DNA of 64,000 bases from SG8-40 sp963792855 (GCA_963792855.1 CAWBXZ010000001.1:248001-312000); one strand, 5' to 3'; positions 43,076 to 52,212 are shown, numbered from the stretch's first letter. Made by a program: numbers and translations. Notes: generated from the sequence alone by a model not told the origin.

Positions 43076-43846
43076 ATGTTTCAGATTCGACGAATTTCAA
43101 GTGAGCAGGGACAACACCGGTGCCAATGGCACAAACGCCTCATGGCGGTGTTCACCATTGCTGCCGGGTGCCTGCTCAATGCAGGCATCGTAATGGCTGC
43201 GGAAACTGCCGTCAGCCAGGAAGAGATGAGGCGGTTTCCCGCAGCGTATATCTTCACGTTTCTGGTCCTGATGCTCGGGCCGTTCAAGATCATCGGCCCG
43301 TTCACAAGAATGACGAAAGGCGCGGATGCAGCGCTGATGCGCAAGATCGCTCTTCTGGCGATACTTTTTGCGAGTATTACGCTTCTGGTCGCGGCCTTCA
43401 TCGGCGAACTGGTCCTGGCGAACTACGGTATTCCGTTGCCCATGCTGGCGCTTGCCGCGGGCATCATCCTGTTTCTCGTGGCGCTGCAGAGCACCCTCAA
43501 TCAATTTGCGCCGCTCACACCCGGCAACGAAGCAGGCACCCTCCCGCCACCGGATCTTAAAATGGCGTTGACGCCGCTGGCGTTCCCGACAATCGTCACG
43601 CCGTATGGAATTGCCGCGCTGGTGGTGTTTCTCGCACTCAGCCCCGATCTTCAGGGCCGACTTGCCATCGGTGTCATTGTGTTGGTCATCATGCTGTTAA
43701 ACTTGGCTGTGATGTTTGCAGCACGGCACGTCGGCCCGGTGCTCGGCATCTCGCTGGCGATTCTCGGGGCGGTGATCGGAATCATTCAAGTCGCGTTGGG
43801 ACTCCAGATCATCAATAACTCGCTCCGGGCGCTGGGCATATTGTGA
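43076..43846 (+). CDS. MarC family inner-membrane protein
   Basis: A 256-residue membrane protein with six hydrophobic helices in the MarC (UPF0056) domain: YIFTFLVLMLGPFKIIGPFTRMT, ILFASITLLVAAFIGELVL, GIPLPMLALAAGIILFLVALQSTL, PLAFPTIVTPYGIAALVVFLAL and two more. An extra N-terminal segment of about 45 residues contains a hydrophobic stretch that could be a signal. Function is unknown; the old link to multiple antibiotic resistance was not upheld in E. coli. ATG 43076 is preceded by AAGGAGG at ideal spacing; the earlier ATG 43052 lacks one. Confidence 0.84.
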   Translation: MFQIRRISSEQGQHRCQWHKRLMAVFTIAAGCLLNAGIVMAAETAVSQEEMRRFPAAYIFTFLVLMLGPFKIIGPFTRMTKGADAALMRKIALLAILFASITLLVAAFIGELVLANYGIPLPMLALAAGIILFLVALQSTLNQFAPLTPGNEAGTLPPPDLKMALTPLAFPTIVTPYGIAALVVFLALSPDLQGRLAIGVIVLVIMLLNLAVMFAARHVGPVLGISLAILGAVIGIIQVALGLQIINNSLRALGIL

Positions 43847-43860
43847 AGCCGCGGCTTCAC
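43843..43860. repeat. Perfect 18-bp palindrome at the marC-like stop codon
   Basis: GTGAAGCCGCGGCTTCAC reads the same on both strands and includes the TGA stop. As RNA it gives a 7-bp stem with a CGCG loop, without a T-run. It may be a weak terminator or stabilise the 3' end of the message. Confidence 0.5.
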
Positions 43861-43889
43861 TGTTACATGATGTGAGGGAGAACAGACCG

Positions 43890-44309
43890 ATGGCCGATCA
43901 TCCCGCTAGCAGTCCAACACAAGAACTTCCGCTTGGCACCAGACTGTCGATTCAGAACACGCGTCTTGCGATCGAACGCACTCTGATGGCCTGGGTCAGG
44001 ACAGGCACATCGATGATCACGTTCGGCTTCAGCGTCTACAAGTTTTTTCAGATGGAGGTTACGAAGACGGGGATTACGCCGCACGCGCCCCTCATACAGA
44101 AGACACTCCTCGGGCCGCGCGAGTTTGGACTCGTATTGATCGGCATCGGCTTGCTGTCGATCCTGCTCGGCGCGTTCGAGCAGCGGCGGGACCTGAGAGC
44201 GTTACGCCAGGTGTATCCTGACCTGCCACAATCCGGTACGCGTCTGATAGCGCTGGTAGTCGGCGTACTCGGGATACTCGCGCTGGTAGGGGTGATCTAC
44301 CGCTTCTAG
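43890..44309 (+). CDS. DUF202 (YidH-like) membrane protein
   Basis: A 139-residue protein with the DUF202 signature NTRLAIERTLMAWVRTGTSMITFGFSVYKFF and three membrane helices, as in E. coli YidH. The remaining two are FGLVLIGIGLLSILLGAF and LIALVVGVLGILALVGVIY. No function is established for the family. It follows the MarC-like gene by 43 bases and precedes another membrane protein gene by 66. Confidence 0.82.
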   Translation: MADHPASSPTQELPLGTRLSIQNTRLAIERTLMAWVRTGTSMITFGFSVYKFFQMEVTKTGITPHAPLIQKTLLGPREFGLVLIGIGLLSILLGAFEQRRDLRALRQVYPDLPQSGTRLIALVVGVLGILALVGVIYRF

Positions 44310-44375
44310 TGAAACGGATCGGCCCAACTGCAACTTTCCTCGCCTCTGTGCCCGGAAACCAGACTTCAAACTTCC

Positions 44376-45578
44376 ATGCCTGATTCATCGTCGAAAATGC
44401 CACGCCGGGAGCCGCCGGGTTTCTCCCTGGTTGGCGGCGGGCCACTTCAACGGTTTCTGCGTTGGGTAAACCTCAGCACAGACATATCGGGCGAATCGAA
44501 GCGGCGCATGATTGTTATCGCGCTGCTTGCCTGGTTGCCTCTGCTGGTGCTATCAGCGGTGGACGGCAACATGCTGGGGGCGGGCATGGGCGTTCCGTTC
44601 TTGCTTGACGTCGAGGTTCACGTCCGCTTGCTGGTGGCGTTGCCGCTGTTGATCTTTGCGGAAGTCGAGGTGCACCGGCGTATCCCGCCACTGCTGCGAC
44701 AGTTTCGGGAACGGGGGTTGATACCCGAGCGCGCAATTGCGCGTTTCGAAGCCGCGCTTGTGTCGGCAACACGGTTACGAAACTCCACGCTTGCTGAGGT
44801 GCTGCTGATCGGTACAGTGTATGGATTCGGCATCCTGGTTGTTTGGCGGAATTACGTCGCGCTCGACACGGACACCTGGTATACGACAGTTTCACCGGAC
44901 GGAGTAAAACTGACGCTCGCCGGGTTCTGGTACGCCATTGTGAGCGTGCCGATCTTTCAGTTCCTGTTACTGCGATGGTACTTTCGATTGTTCATCTGGG
45001 CGCGTCTTCTCTGGCAGATATCGCGCATCAGGCTGCAACTGATTCCCGTGCACCCGGATCGCAGCGGCGGTCTGGGGTTTTTATCGACTGTGGGATATGC
45101 ATTCGGCATGCTCGCTCTGGCACATGGCGCACTGGCGGCCGGGCATTTTGCGAGTTTGATTTTCTATGACGAGGCCACTTTGCCGGAATTCTCAGGTGCA
45201 ATAGCCTTGATAGTCGTTGTCATGCTTTGTCTCGTGCTGGTGCCGCTTCTGGTCTTCTCGCCACAGCTCGCCGACCTCAGGCAGCAGGGATTGCTCGAGT
45301 ACGGAGCGCTGGCGGACCGGTACGTGCGTGAATTCGACGCAAAGTGGTTGCGTGACACTGCGGTTTCCAGCGAGCCGCTCGTGGGCAGTGCTGATATTCA
45401 GTCGCTGGCGGATCTGGGCAACAGTTACGAAGTCTTGCGGTCGATGCGCATCGCGCCGATAACAAGCCAGGCGATCTTTCGCATTGCGATAGTGACACTC
45501 CTTCCCATCTTGCCTTTGTCGCTTACCATGATCTCATTCGATGATCTCTTGAAAGGGTTAGTGAGTTTGCTGTTCTAG
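44376..45578 (+). CDS. Polytopic membrane protein of unknown function
   Basis: A 400-residue protein with about seven to eight hydrophobic helices, for example MIVIALLAWLPLLVLSAV, LLVALPLLIFAEVEV, LAEVLLIGTVYGFGILVVW, IALIVVVMLCLVLVPLLVF and IAIVTLLPILPLSLTMI. The loop between the third and fourth groups holds ARLLWQISRIRLQLIPVHPDRSGGLGFL; a motif PxHPDRxGGLGFL is shared with uncharacterised bacterial membrane proteins. No enzyme motif is seen. It is probably co-transcribed with the two preceding genes. Confidence 0.7.
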   Translation: MPDSSSKMPRREPPGFSLVGGGPLQRFLRWVNLSTDISGESKRRMIVIALLAWLPLLVLSAVDGNMLGAGMGVPFLLDVEVHVRLLVALPLLIFAEVEVHRRIPPLLRQFRERGLIPERAIARFEAALVSATRLRNSTLAEVLLIGTVYGFGILVVWRNYVALDTDTWYTTVSPDGVKLTLAGFWYAIVSVPIFQFLLLRWYFRLFIWARLLWQISRIRLQLIPVHPDRSGGLGFLSTVGYAFGMLALAHGALAAGHFASLIFYDEATLPEFSGAIALIVVVMLCLVLVPLLVFSPQLADLRQQGLLEYGALADRYVREFDAKWLRDTAVSSEPLVGSADIQSLADLGNSYEVLRSMRIAPITSQAIFRIAIVTLLPILPLSLTMISFDDLLKGLVSLLF

Positions 45579-45891
45579 GGGGGGCTATTCGGCCCGCGGT
45601 GCTGATTGCTGCCAGGTGGCGTCGGCAATCCGCCGGTACCGGTCAAGACGAGTCTGTATCTACGTGGCCCGATAGGTGATTTTTTGACGCGCGGCGTTTC
45701 CAAATCTGCCCCTGCGCCAAATAGTACGGTAGACGGAAAATACGAATATGATGCAGGTAATGGCCTTGTCATAATGCAGGACATCGGCATTCGCTCTCGA
45801 ACACTGCCAGCCCGCCTGCTTCAAGGGTTTGAGGAGTTGGAGCGGGCAGGTGAAAGCGTAATAGCGATTAAACCAACACGGGGGGATTTGC
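45579..45891. other. Intergenic region before hdeD-like gene
   Basis: No gene is supported. TTGACG at 45683-45688 could be a -35 box but has no matching -10 at 16-18 bases. AT-rich sequence at 45720-45760 is the likeliest promoter area. Confidence 0.35.
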
Positions 45892-46470
45892 ATGCTTTCG
45901 AAACTGATGTTGGACTACTGGTGGGTTCTGCTCCTGCGGGGCGTGGTGGCAATCCTGTTCGGAATCGCGGCCTTTGCGTGGCCGGGCCTGACGCTGGTCA
46001 CGCTGATATCGCTTTTTGGTGCCTTTGCACTGGTAGACGGGATCTTCAACACGGTTCAGGCGTTCGGTGGACGCAAGGAGCACGAGTACTGGTGGGTGGT
46101 GCTGCTCGAAGGGCTGCTCGGTATAGTCATTGGGATCATCGCGTTCCTGGCACCCGGAATCACCGCGACCGTTCTGATTCTTTACATTGGTTTCTGGGCC
46201 ATGGCCACCGGGGTATTGCGTATTATTCTCGCGGTACGCCTGCGCAAGGAGATCGAAGGCGAGTGGTGGATGGTGTTGGCCGGTCTTGCGGGTATCGTCT
46301 TTGGCGTGTTCATGGTGGCGCGTCCGGGCGTGGGTGCAATTGGCGCCCTGTGGGTGGTGGCAACCTGGGCGATCGTGGCTGGAGTCTTTCTGGTCATCCT
46401 CTCCTTCAAAGTGAAAGGGCTCGGCGGGAGGCTGGACGACGTGAAGCGAAGGCTCGCAAATCAGGGATAG
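45892..46470 (+). CDS. HdeD family membrane protein
   Basis: A 192-residue protein with six helices arranged as three DUF308 pairs: YWWVLLLRGVVAILFGIAAFAWPG, YWWVVLLEGLLGIVIGIIAFLAPG and WWMVLAGLAGIVFGVFMVARPG. This triplication is typical of HdeD, which helps E. coli withstand acid at high cell density. Here no hdeAB genes accompany it, so acid resistance is only a family association. It is convergent with the second AraC regulator, 26 bases away. Confidence 0.86.
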   Translation: MLSKLMLDYWWVLLLRGVVAILFGIAAFAWPGLTLVTLISLFGAFALVDGIFNTVQAFGGRKEHEYWWVVLLEGLLGIVIGIIAFLAPGITATVLILYIGFWAMATGVLRIILAVRLRKEIEGEWWMVLAGLAGIVFGVFMVARPGVGAIGALWVVATWAIVAGVFLVILSFKVKGLGGRLDDVKRRLANQG

Positions 46471-46496
46471 GAAGAACGATCAACTCGTGCCGATGG

Positions 46497-47615
46497 TCAC
46501 GGATTCTCGGTTCTTCTTTTCGCTGCTGGTGTCTTCGATGCAAGTCCGCCCTTATGTGAGAGGTGGCGATTCGAGTTCTGTTTCGTTCGCCAGAGTGCGG
46601 GCGTTATTCCGCTCCATCGCCGGAACGCGCGTGTGAATGCGCTGGCGTCGGCATAGTCGAGCGCTGCGGCGATTTCGCGCACCGGCAATTCCGAGGTTTC
46701 GAGCATCTGCCGGGCAACTTCGTAGCGGGTCTCGTCCGCGAGTTTCTGGAAGCTGGTGCCGAAATCCATCAGGCGGCGATTGAGGGTACGACTGTGCATC
46801 GAGAAAAGCACCGCGACCTGATCGGCCTTGAGATGCCCGACCTGCACGGTAGTTCGCAGCACGTTACGCACCTGTTCGGGGAAATCGCTCTTGTGCCTGG
46901 CCGTGAGTCCATCGATCTGCTTCTGCAGCAGACTGCGCAGCACGGGATCGGCCGCGGTAACGGCTTCTTCCAGCCAATGGGAGGAGAACGCCAGCGCGTT
47001 CTCCTCGGCGTCGAAACGCAACGACGTCCGGAAAAACTGGCGCAACGGTTCGGTATCCGCCGGCCTGCGATGGGTCAGCAGAACCTCGACCGGCTTCCAC
47101 TTGGCGCCGCACAGTTGGCGCATCACGTTGAAAGCGGTGGCCATTGCGCCATCGGCTATCTGGTCGGCCGCATCGGCCTCTGGCGAGTAACCAGCGTAGC
47201 CGAAGAAAGCGATGTCGCGCTCCTCGCGCAGAGTCAGTACCGCGCTTCGGGTGTGCAGATGCATAAAGCGCACGAGGTTACGCAGCGCGGTTCCCACGTC
47301 GGGCGAGTGTTGCGCGAGGTATCCGACCAGACCCAGCGACGACAGGCCGCCTTGCTGGCCGATGAGCAGCCCGAAATGGTTGCAACCGGTCCGCTCCACG
47401 CACAAGCGAATGAGACGGCTCCGCGCCGCGTACGACATGACGTTGTCGGGATCGTCGAACAACCGCGGGTTCAACCCTGCCTCGGCAAGCAACTTCGCTG
47501 GATCCAAACCGAAGCCCCTGAGTAAAGCCGGAATTGCGAACGTCCCGCCGACCCGGACGGTCTCGCTGCCGTTCGTGCTCGTTTCGCGCCTTTTCACGTC
47601 GATACCTCTTTCCAA
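46497..47615 (-). CDS. AraC-family regulator, paralogue of the 34.5-kb regulator
   Basis: A 372-residue regulator of the same Arabinose_bd/AraC layout: VMSYAARSRLIRLCVERTGCNHFGLLIGQQ, GLVGYLAQHSPDVGTALRNLVRFMHLH, then helix-turn-helix units FSMHSRTLNRRLMDFGTSF and VREIAAALDYADASAFTRAF with RRWSGITPALWR. A basic tail of about 25 residues follows. It is divergent from the patatin operon. The near identity of its recognition helices with the other regulator agrees with their shared operator motif, so cross-regulation is likely. Confidence 0.9.
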   Translation of the reverse strand: MERGIDVKRRETSTNGSETVRVGGTFAIPALLRGFGLDPAKLLAEAGLNPRLFDDPDNVMSYAARSRLIRLCVERTGCNHFGLLIGQQGGLSSLGLVGYLAQHSPDVGTALRNLVRFMHLHTRSAVLTLREERDIAFFGYAGYSPEADAADQIADGAMATAFNVMRQLCGAKWKPVEVLLTHRRPADTEPLRQFFRTSLRFDAEENALAFSSHWLEEAVTAADPVLRSLLQKQIDGLTARHKSDFPEQVRNVLRTTVQVGHLKADQVAVLFSMHSRTLNRRLMDFGTSFQKLADETRYEVARQMLETSELPVREIAAALDYADASAFTRAFRRWSGITPALWRTKQNSNRHLSHKGGLASKTPAAKRRTENP

Positions 47616-47653
47616 GCCCCAAGTTGATTTAGCGCAAACAAGATAATGGCATC

Positions 47654-47717
47654 GGTCCGAAAATGTCTAGCCTATGTCTGAATTTGTCCAGTTGAGTTCC
47701 AAGCGCAGATATATATT
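47654..47717 (+). promoter_or_regulatory. AraC-type operator and -10 of the patatin operon
   Basis: GGTCCGAAAATGTC (47654-47667) and TGTCTGAATTTGTC (47675-47688) start 21 bases apart. TATATT (47712-47717) follows 24 bases after the second half-site, the same geometry as at 35636-35699. TTGAGT (47692-47697) is a poor -35 with a 14-base spacer, consistent with an activator-dependent promoter. Confidence 0.7.
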
Positions 47718-47786
47718 GAGCCACTGACCGACCGTCACTGCGGACGGTGAAGTTAAAACTGAGGATTTCCACAAAAGGGCCCGGCA

Positions 47787-48890
47787 ATGGCGAGACGCCA
47801 GTTCGATCACGAAATTATGGTTTTGCAAGGTGGCGGCGCGCTAGGCGCTTATCACGCGGGGGTATATGAGGGCCTGGCGGAAGCCGGCCATACGCCAACC
47901 TGGGTAGTGGGCGTTTCCATTGGCGCCATCACGTCGGCGCTGATCGCCGGCAACCCGCCCGAGAAGAGAGTTGAGCGGCTGCGGGTCTTCTGGGAGCGTG
48001 TGTCGGGCTACGCGCCATTCACCTGGCCAACCTGGTTTGATGCGATGCGCCCGGCGCTCAATGCAATGAGCGCGGGGAGCGTGGCGGCATTCGGAAGCCC
48101 GGGGTTCTTCACGCCGCGTGTGCCCGCACCGTTCTTCGCGCCGGATGGCAGCGCTGGTGCAACGAGCTTTTACGACACGACGCCGCTCAGGGACACCCTC
48201 GAGGAACTGGTCGACTTCGAGCTGCTCAACAACGGAGATATGCGCACCTCGCTCGGCGCGGTTAACGTGCGCACCGGTGAATCCGTTTATTTCGACAGCC
48301 GGAATATGCGCATCGGACCTGAGCACGTGATGGCCAGTGGCTCGCTGCCGCCAGGGTTCCCGGCGGTGGAAATCGACGGCGAGTTCTACTGGGATGGCGG
48401 CATCGTATCCAACACGCCGCTCAACTACGTAGTTGACCAGAAGCCGCTGACCACCGCACTCATCCTGCAAGTGGACCTGTTCAAGGCAATCGGTGAGTTG
48501 CCTCGCAATCTCGACGAGGTGCTCGAGCGGCACAAGGACATCCAGTACTCCAGCAAGCAGCGCTTCAACACCGAGCGCGTCAGGGAAATCGGCGAACTGC
48601 GCGTGGCGCTGAAGCATCTGCTCGCCAAACTGCCGGCCAACCTGAAGTCCGGCGCCGAAGCGAAGAAGCTCGCCACACTGTGCGACGACCGGCAGTGGAC
48701 GATTGCGCGCCTGGTCAACGAGCGCCTGGAGCACGTCTCGCGTACCAAGGACTACGAGTTCTCGCGCGCCACGATGGTGGAGCACTGGGCGGCCGGCCTT
48801 GATGATATTCGCCGCTCCGTCGCCGCGCGCGACTGGATCGAGCCGACGCTTGCAGGCGAGGGCGTCGAGTTCTACGAACTGCCCGCGTGA
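47787..48890 (+). CDS. Patatin-like phospholipase/esterase
   Basis: A 367-residue patatin-fold hydrolase. The oxyanion glycines are in LQGGGALGAYHAGV, the nucleophile Ser44 in GVSIG, and the dyad Asp in YWDGGIVSN. It cleaves acyl esters. With acetoacetate decarboxylase and 3-hydroxybutyrate dehydrogenase next in line, a polyhydroxybutyrate- or oligomer-related esterase role is possible; such patatin proteins are known beside these genes in other proteobacteria. No signal peptide. First gene of the second AraC-linked operon. Confidence 0.87.
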   Translation: MARRQFDHEIMVLQGGGALGAYHAGVYEGLAEAGHTPTWVVGVSIGAITSALIAGNPPEKRVERLRVFWERVSGYAPFTWPTWFDAMRPALNAMSAGSVAAFGSPGFFTPRVPAPFFAPDGSAGATSFYDTTPLRDTLEELVDFELLNNGDMRTSLGAVNVRTGESVYFDSRNMRIGPEHVMASGSLPPGFPAVEIDGEFYWDGGIVSNTPLNYVVDQKPLTTALILQVDLFKAIGELPRNLDEVLERHKDIQYSSKQRFNTERVREIGELRVALKHLLAKLPANLKSGAEAKKLATLCDDRQWTIARLVNERLEHVSRTKDYEFSRATMVEHWAAGLDDIRRSVAARDWIEPTLAGEGVEFYELPA

Positions 48891-48921
48891 CCAACTCAGT
48901 TTTAACTCGAGAGAAGAAAAC

Positions 48922-49677
48922 ATGACCGAAGACGAAGTCCGGGAACGGGCTTTTGCGATGCCGCTCACCAGCCCGGCGTACCCGCCCGGGCCGTATCGCT
49001 TCTACAACCGCGAGTTCTTCATCATCAACTACCGTACCGATCCGGATGCATTGAGGGCGGTGATCCCCGCGCCGCTGGAGTTTACCGAACCGGTCGTCAA
49101 GTACGAATTCATCCGCATGCCCGACTCGACCGGATTCGGCGACTACACCGAAAGCGGGCAGGTTATCCCGGTCAGTTTCCGCGGCGAACGCGGCAACTAT
49201 GTGCACTCGATGTACCTGGACTGCGATCCGCCGATTGCCGGTGGGCGCGAACTATGGGGTTTTCCGAAGAAGCTGGCTTCGCCGGTCCTCAAAGTCGAGA
49301 AAGACACGCTCGGCGGCGTGCTGCGGTTCGGCCCGGTGCCGGTCGCGGTGGCCACGATGGGCTACAAGCATCGGGCGCTGGACAACGAAAAGATCCGTGA
49401 GTCTCTGGAGGCGCCGGGCTATCTGCTGAAAATTATCCCGCACGTCGATGGCACGCCGCGTATCTGCGAAATCGTGCGTTATGTCTGCGGCGACGTAGTT
49501 GTCCACGGTGCCTGGAGCGGACCGGCGGCCCTTGAATTGTTCCATCACGCGCTCGCCCCGGTCGCTGCCTTGCCGGTGCTGGAAGTGCTTTCCGCATCGC
49601 ACATCGTGTCGGACCTGACGCTCAATCTGGGCACCGTCGTCCATGATTACCTCGCACCTGAAAGGAAGAAGCAATGA
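48922..49677 (+). CDS. Acetoacetate decarboxylase
   Basis: A 251-residue member of the ADC family, which turns acetoacetate into acetone and CO2 through a Lys Schiff base. ELWGFPKKLASP holds the adjacent Lys pair of the active site; the Arg and Glu-rich region FIRMPDSTGFGDYTESGQVIPV is also conserved. ATG 48922 follows GAGAGAAGAAAAC. The stop overlaps the next start (ATGA), tying it to 3-hydroxybutyrate dehydrogenase, which supplies acetoacetate. Some ADC-fold proteins have other activities; context supports the decarboxylase. Confidence 0.88.
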   Translation: MTEDEVRERAFAMPLTSPAYPPGPYRFYNREFFIINYRTDPDALRAVIPAPLEFTEPVVKYEFIRMPDSTGFGDYTESGQVIPVSFRGERGNYVHSMYLDCDPPIAGGRELWGFPKKLASPVLKVEKDTLGGVLRFGPVPVAVATMGYKHRALDNEKIRESLEAPGYLLKIIPHVDGTPRICEIVRYVCGDVVVHGAWSGPAALELFHHALAPVAALPVLEVLSASHIVSDLTLNLGTVVHDYLAPERKKQ

Positions 49678-50456
49678 AGCTCGAGGGCAAGACTGCCATC
49701 ATCACCGGCGCCGCCAGCGGCATTGGCAAAAGCATTGCGTTGTACTTCGCCCGCGAGGGCGCCAACGTCGCCATCGCCGACCTCAAGCTTGATGCTGCAG
49801 AAGCGGCAGCGAAGGAAATCCGCGCTGCCAAAGGCGTCGCGATGGGCGTGGCGATGGACGTGAGCGACGAGAAGGCCGTCAACGACGGGGTCGCGGCAGT
49901 CGTCAACGAATTCGGCGGTGTCGACATCCTGGTCAGCAATGCCGGCATCCAGATCGTGCATCCGATCGAAGCGTTTCCGTTCGCCGACTGGAAGAAGATG
50001 CTCGCCATCCACCTCGACGGCGCCTTTCTGACGACCAAGGCCTGTCTGCCGCACATGTACAAGTCGGGCCGTGGCGGCAGCATCATTTACATGGGTTCGG
50101 TGCACTCGAAGGAGGCTTCGCTGCTGAAGTCCGCCTATGTCACGGCAAAGCACGGGCTGATCGGGCTCGCCAAGGTGGTGGCCAAGGAGGGAGCCGAGCA
50201 CGGCGTGCGCGCCAATGTGATCTGCCCCGGTTTCGTGCGCACGCCGCTCGTCGACAAGCAGATCCCCGAGCAGGCAAAGGAACTCGGCATTTCCGAACAG
50301 GAAGTTATCAAGAATGTCATGCTCAAGGAGACGGTAGACGGTGAATTCACCACGGTCGAGGACGTCGCCGAGGCGACGCTGTTCTGCGCTGCGTTCCCGT
50401 CCAATGCCATGACCGGCCAGTCCTTTGTTGTCAGCCACGGCTGGTTCATGCAGTAG
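49674..50456 (+). CDS. bdhA: 3-hydroxybutyrate dehydrogenase
   Basis: A 260-residue SDR: cofactor site TGAASGIGKSIA, VSNAGIQIV, active-site Ser in YMGSVHSKEAS, YVTAKHG with the Tyr and Lys. HSKEASLLKSAYVTAKHGLIGLAKVVAKEGA and ANVICPGFVRTPLVDKQI are characteristic of D-3-hydroxybutyrate dehydrogenases. It interconverts 3-hydroxybutyrate and acetoacetate with NAD. The C-terminal QSFVVSHGWFMQ is also typical. Coupled to the decarboxylase by overlapping start and stop. Confidence 0.9.
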   Translation: MKLEGKTAIITGAASGIGKSIALYFAREGANVAIADLKLDAAEAAAKEIRAAKGVAMGVAMDVSDEKAVNDGVAAVVNEFGGVDILVSNAGIQIVHPIEAFPFADWKKMLAIHLDGAFLTTKACLPHMYKSGRGGSIIYMGSVHSKEASLLKSAYVTAKHGLIGLAKVVAKEGAEHGVRANVICPGFVRTPLVDKQIPEQAKELGISEQEVIKNVMLKETVDGEFTTVEDVAEATLFCAAFPSNAMTGQSFVVSHGWFMQ

Positions 50457-50514
50457 CAGGACGCGGGCGATAGTATCCGGGGTTTATTCGAAAAATTTGT
50501 CTGGAGAAAGAAAT

Positions 50515-52212
50515 ATGAAAGTCATCATCGTAGGTGGCGTAGCCGGTGGCGCATCGTGCGCGGCGCGCTTGCGCAGGCTGGACGAGAATGCCGAGATACT
50601 GATGGTCGAGCGCGGGCCGTACGTCTCGTACGCGAATTGCGGGCTGCCTTACCATGTCGGCGGTGTGATCGAACAGGAATCGAGTCTGCTGGTGGCGGAC
50701 GAAAACACATTCCGTTCGCAATTCGCCATTGATGTAAGGACGAACTGCGAATGCGTCAATATTTCGCCAGACAAGAAGACCGTCGACCTGCGCGATGTAA
50801 AGACCGGCAAGGTCACGACCGAGTCCTACGACAAGCTGGTGCTCTCGCCCGGTGCGGAATCGATCCGCCCACCACTGCCCGGCATTGATCTGCCGGGCAT
50901 CTTTCCGGTGCGCACTGTGCCCGACGCGAGAACGATTCGGCAGTGGATCGAGAAGGGTTCGGCGTTCCTGTCGGGCATGCATCGCTACTCGGGTTTCCAG
51001 ACGGTGCGGCCGAAGACACGTGCCGTCGTCATTGGCGGCGGTTTCATCGGCCTGGAAACAGCGGAGAACCTCATCCACCGCGGCTTCGACGTGACGCTGG
51101 TCGAAATGGGTGATCAGATTCTGGGGCCGATCGACCCCGAGATGGCGCGCATCGCCGAAGGCTATCTTGAACGTCACGGTCTACGGCTGGCGCTCAATGA
51201 CGGTGTATCCGGCTTCGAACAGGGCGAGAACAACACGCTGAAGGTGCTCACGAAATCGGGCAAGGTGCATCCGGCCGACATCGTAATCCTCGCCATCGGT
51301 GTGCGTCCGGATACCGCGCTGGCGAAAAAAGCCGGCCTGGAGATCGGCAAACGCGGCGGCATCCGCGTCGATGATCACATGCGCACCAGCAAGCCGGACA
51401 TCTTCGCGGTCGGTGATGTGGTCGAGGTCAAGGACAGCGTGACCGGCGAATGGGGTCTGGTCGCGTTGGCCGGCCCGGCCAACCGGCAGGGACGCATCGC
51501 AGCGGACGTCATTGCCGGGCGCGACTCGCGCTTCCGCGGCACCCAGGGCACGGCGATCATCGGCTTCTTTGGCGGTGTCGCGGCCTGGACCGGCGTCAGC
51601 GAGAAAGCGCTCAAGCGCAACGGTGACACCGACTACGAAAAAATCTACCTGTACCCGAACTCGCACGCCGGCTATTACCCGGGCGCGAAGCCGATCGCGA
51701 TGAAGGTGCTGTTCCGCAAATCGAACGGCAAACTGCTCGGCGCGCAGGCACTGGGTGAGGACATGGTGGACAAGCGCGTCAGCGCGCTGGCCATGGCGCT
51801 GCAGATGGGCGCGACGATCTATGATCTGGAGGAAGCCGAGCTGTGTTACGCACCGCAATTCGGCAGCGCGAAGGACCCGGTGAATTTCGCGGGGATGATC
51901 GCAGCGGATGTCCTGCGCGGTGATATGCCACTCAGCCACTGGGACAGTGAGGAGCAGGGCTTCCTGCTCGATGTGCGCTCGCCGGTGGAACTGGCGGTGG
52001 AGAGCGAGCCGAACGCGGTCAATATTCCGCTCGGAGAATTGCGCGCGCGGCTCAGCGAACTGCCGCGCGACAAGGAGATTCTGGTCATCTGCCGTTCCGG
52101 GCAGCGTGCCTACTACGCGACACGGATGCTGTTGCAAAAAGGCTTCAAGGCCAGGACGCTGTCCGGCGGCATGTTGTCGCGCACGCACGCGACGACGTTC
52201 TGGACGAGTTGA
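50515..52212 (+). CDS. CoA-disulfide reductase with C-terminal rhodanese domain
   Basis: A 565-residue flavoprotein of the CoADR-RHD type. FAD motif VIIVGGVAGGASCAARLRR, the redox-active Cys42 in YANCGLPYH, NAD motif VVIGGGFIGLETAENL, second FAD motif SKPDIFAVGDVVEV, and dimerisation region SHAGYYPGAKP. From about residue 475 a rhodanese domain follows, with active loop CRSGQRAYY. Such fusions reduce CoA disulfide, CoA persulfide or polysulfide. ATG 50515 follows GGAGAAAG. It lies 58 bases after bdhA on the same strand and may belong to that transcript. A role in sulfane sulfur handling fits the other sulfur genes. Confidence 0.88.
   Translation: MKVIIVGGVAGGASCAARLRRLDENAEILMVERGPYVSYANCGLPYHVGGVIEQESSLLVADENTFRSQFAIDVRTNCECVNISPDKKTVDLRDVKTGKVTTESYDKLVLSPGAESIRPPLPGIDLPGIFPVRTVPDARTIRQWIEKGSAFLSGMHRYSGFQTVRPKTRAVVIGGGFIGLETAENLIHRGFDVTLVEMGDQILGPIDPEMARIAEGYLERHGLRLALNDGVSGFEQGENNTLKVLTKSGKVHPADIVILAIGVRPDTALAKKAGLEIGKRGGIRVDDHMRTSKPDIFAVGDVVEVKDSVTGEWGLVALAGPANRQGRIAADVIAGRDSRFRGTQGTAIIGFFGGVAAWTGVSEKALKRNGDTDYEKIYLYPNSHAGYYPGAKPIAMKVLFRKSNGKLLGAQALGEDMVDKRVSALAMALQMGATIYDLEEAELCYAPQFGSAKDPVNFAGMIAADVLRGDMPLSHWDSEEQGFLLDVRSPVELAVESEPNAVNIPLGELRARLSELPRDKEILVICRSGQRAYYATRMLLQKGFKARTLSGGMLSRTHATTFWTS

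Noticed and set aside
45606..46559. 317-codon plus-strand frame overlapping the HdeD-like gene
   Set aside because: It overlaps a clear six-helix HdeD protein in another frame and shows no domain or ribosome-binding site.
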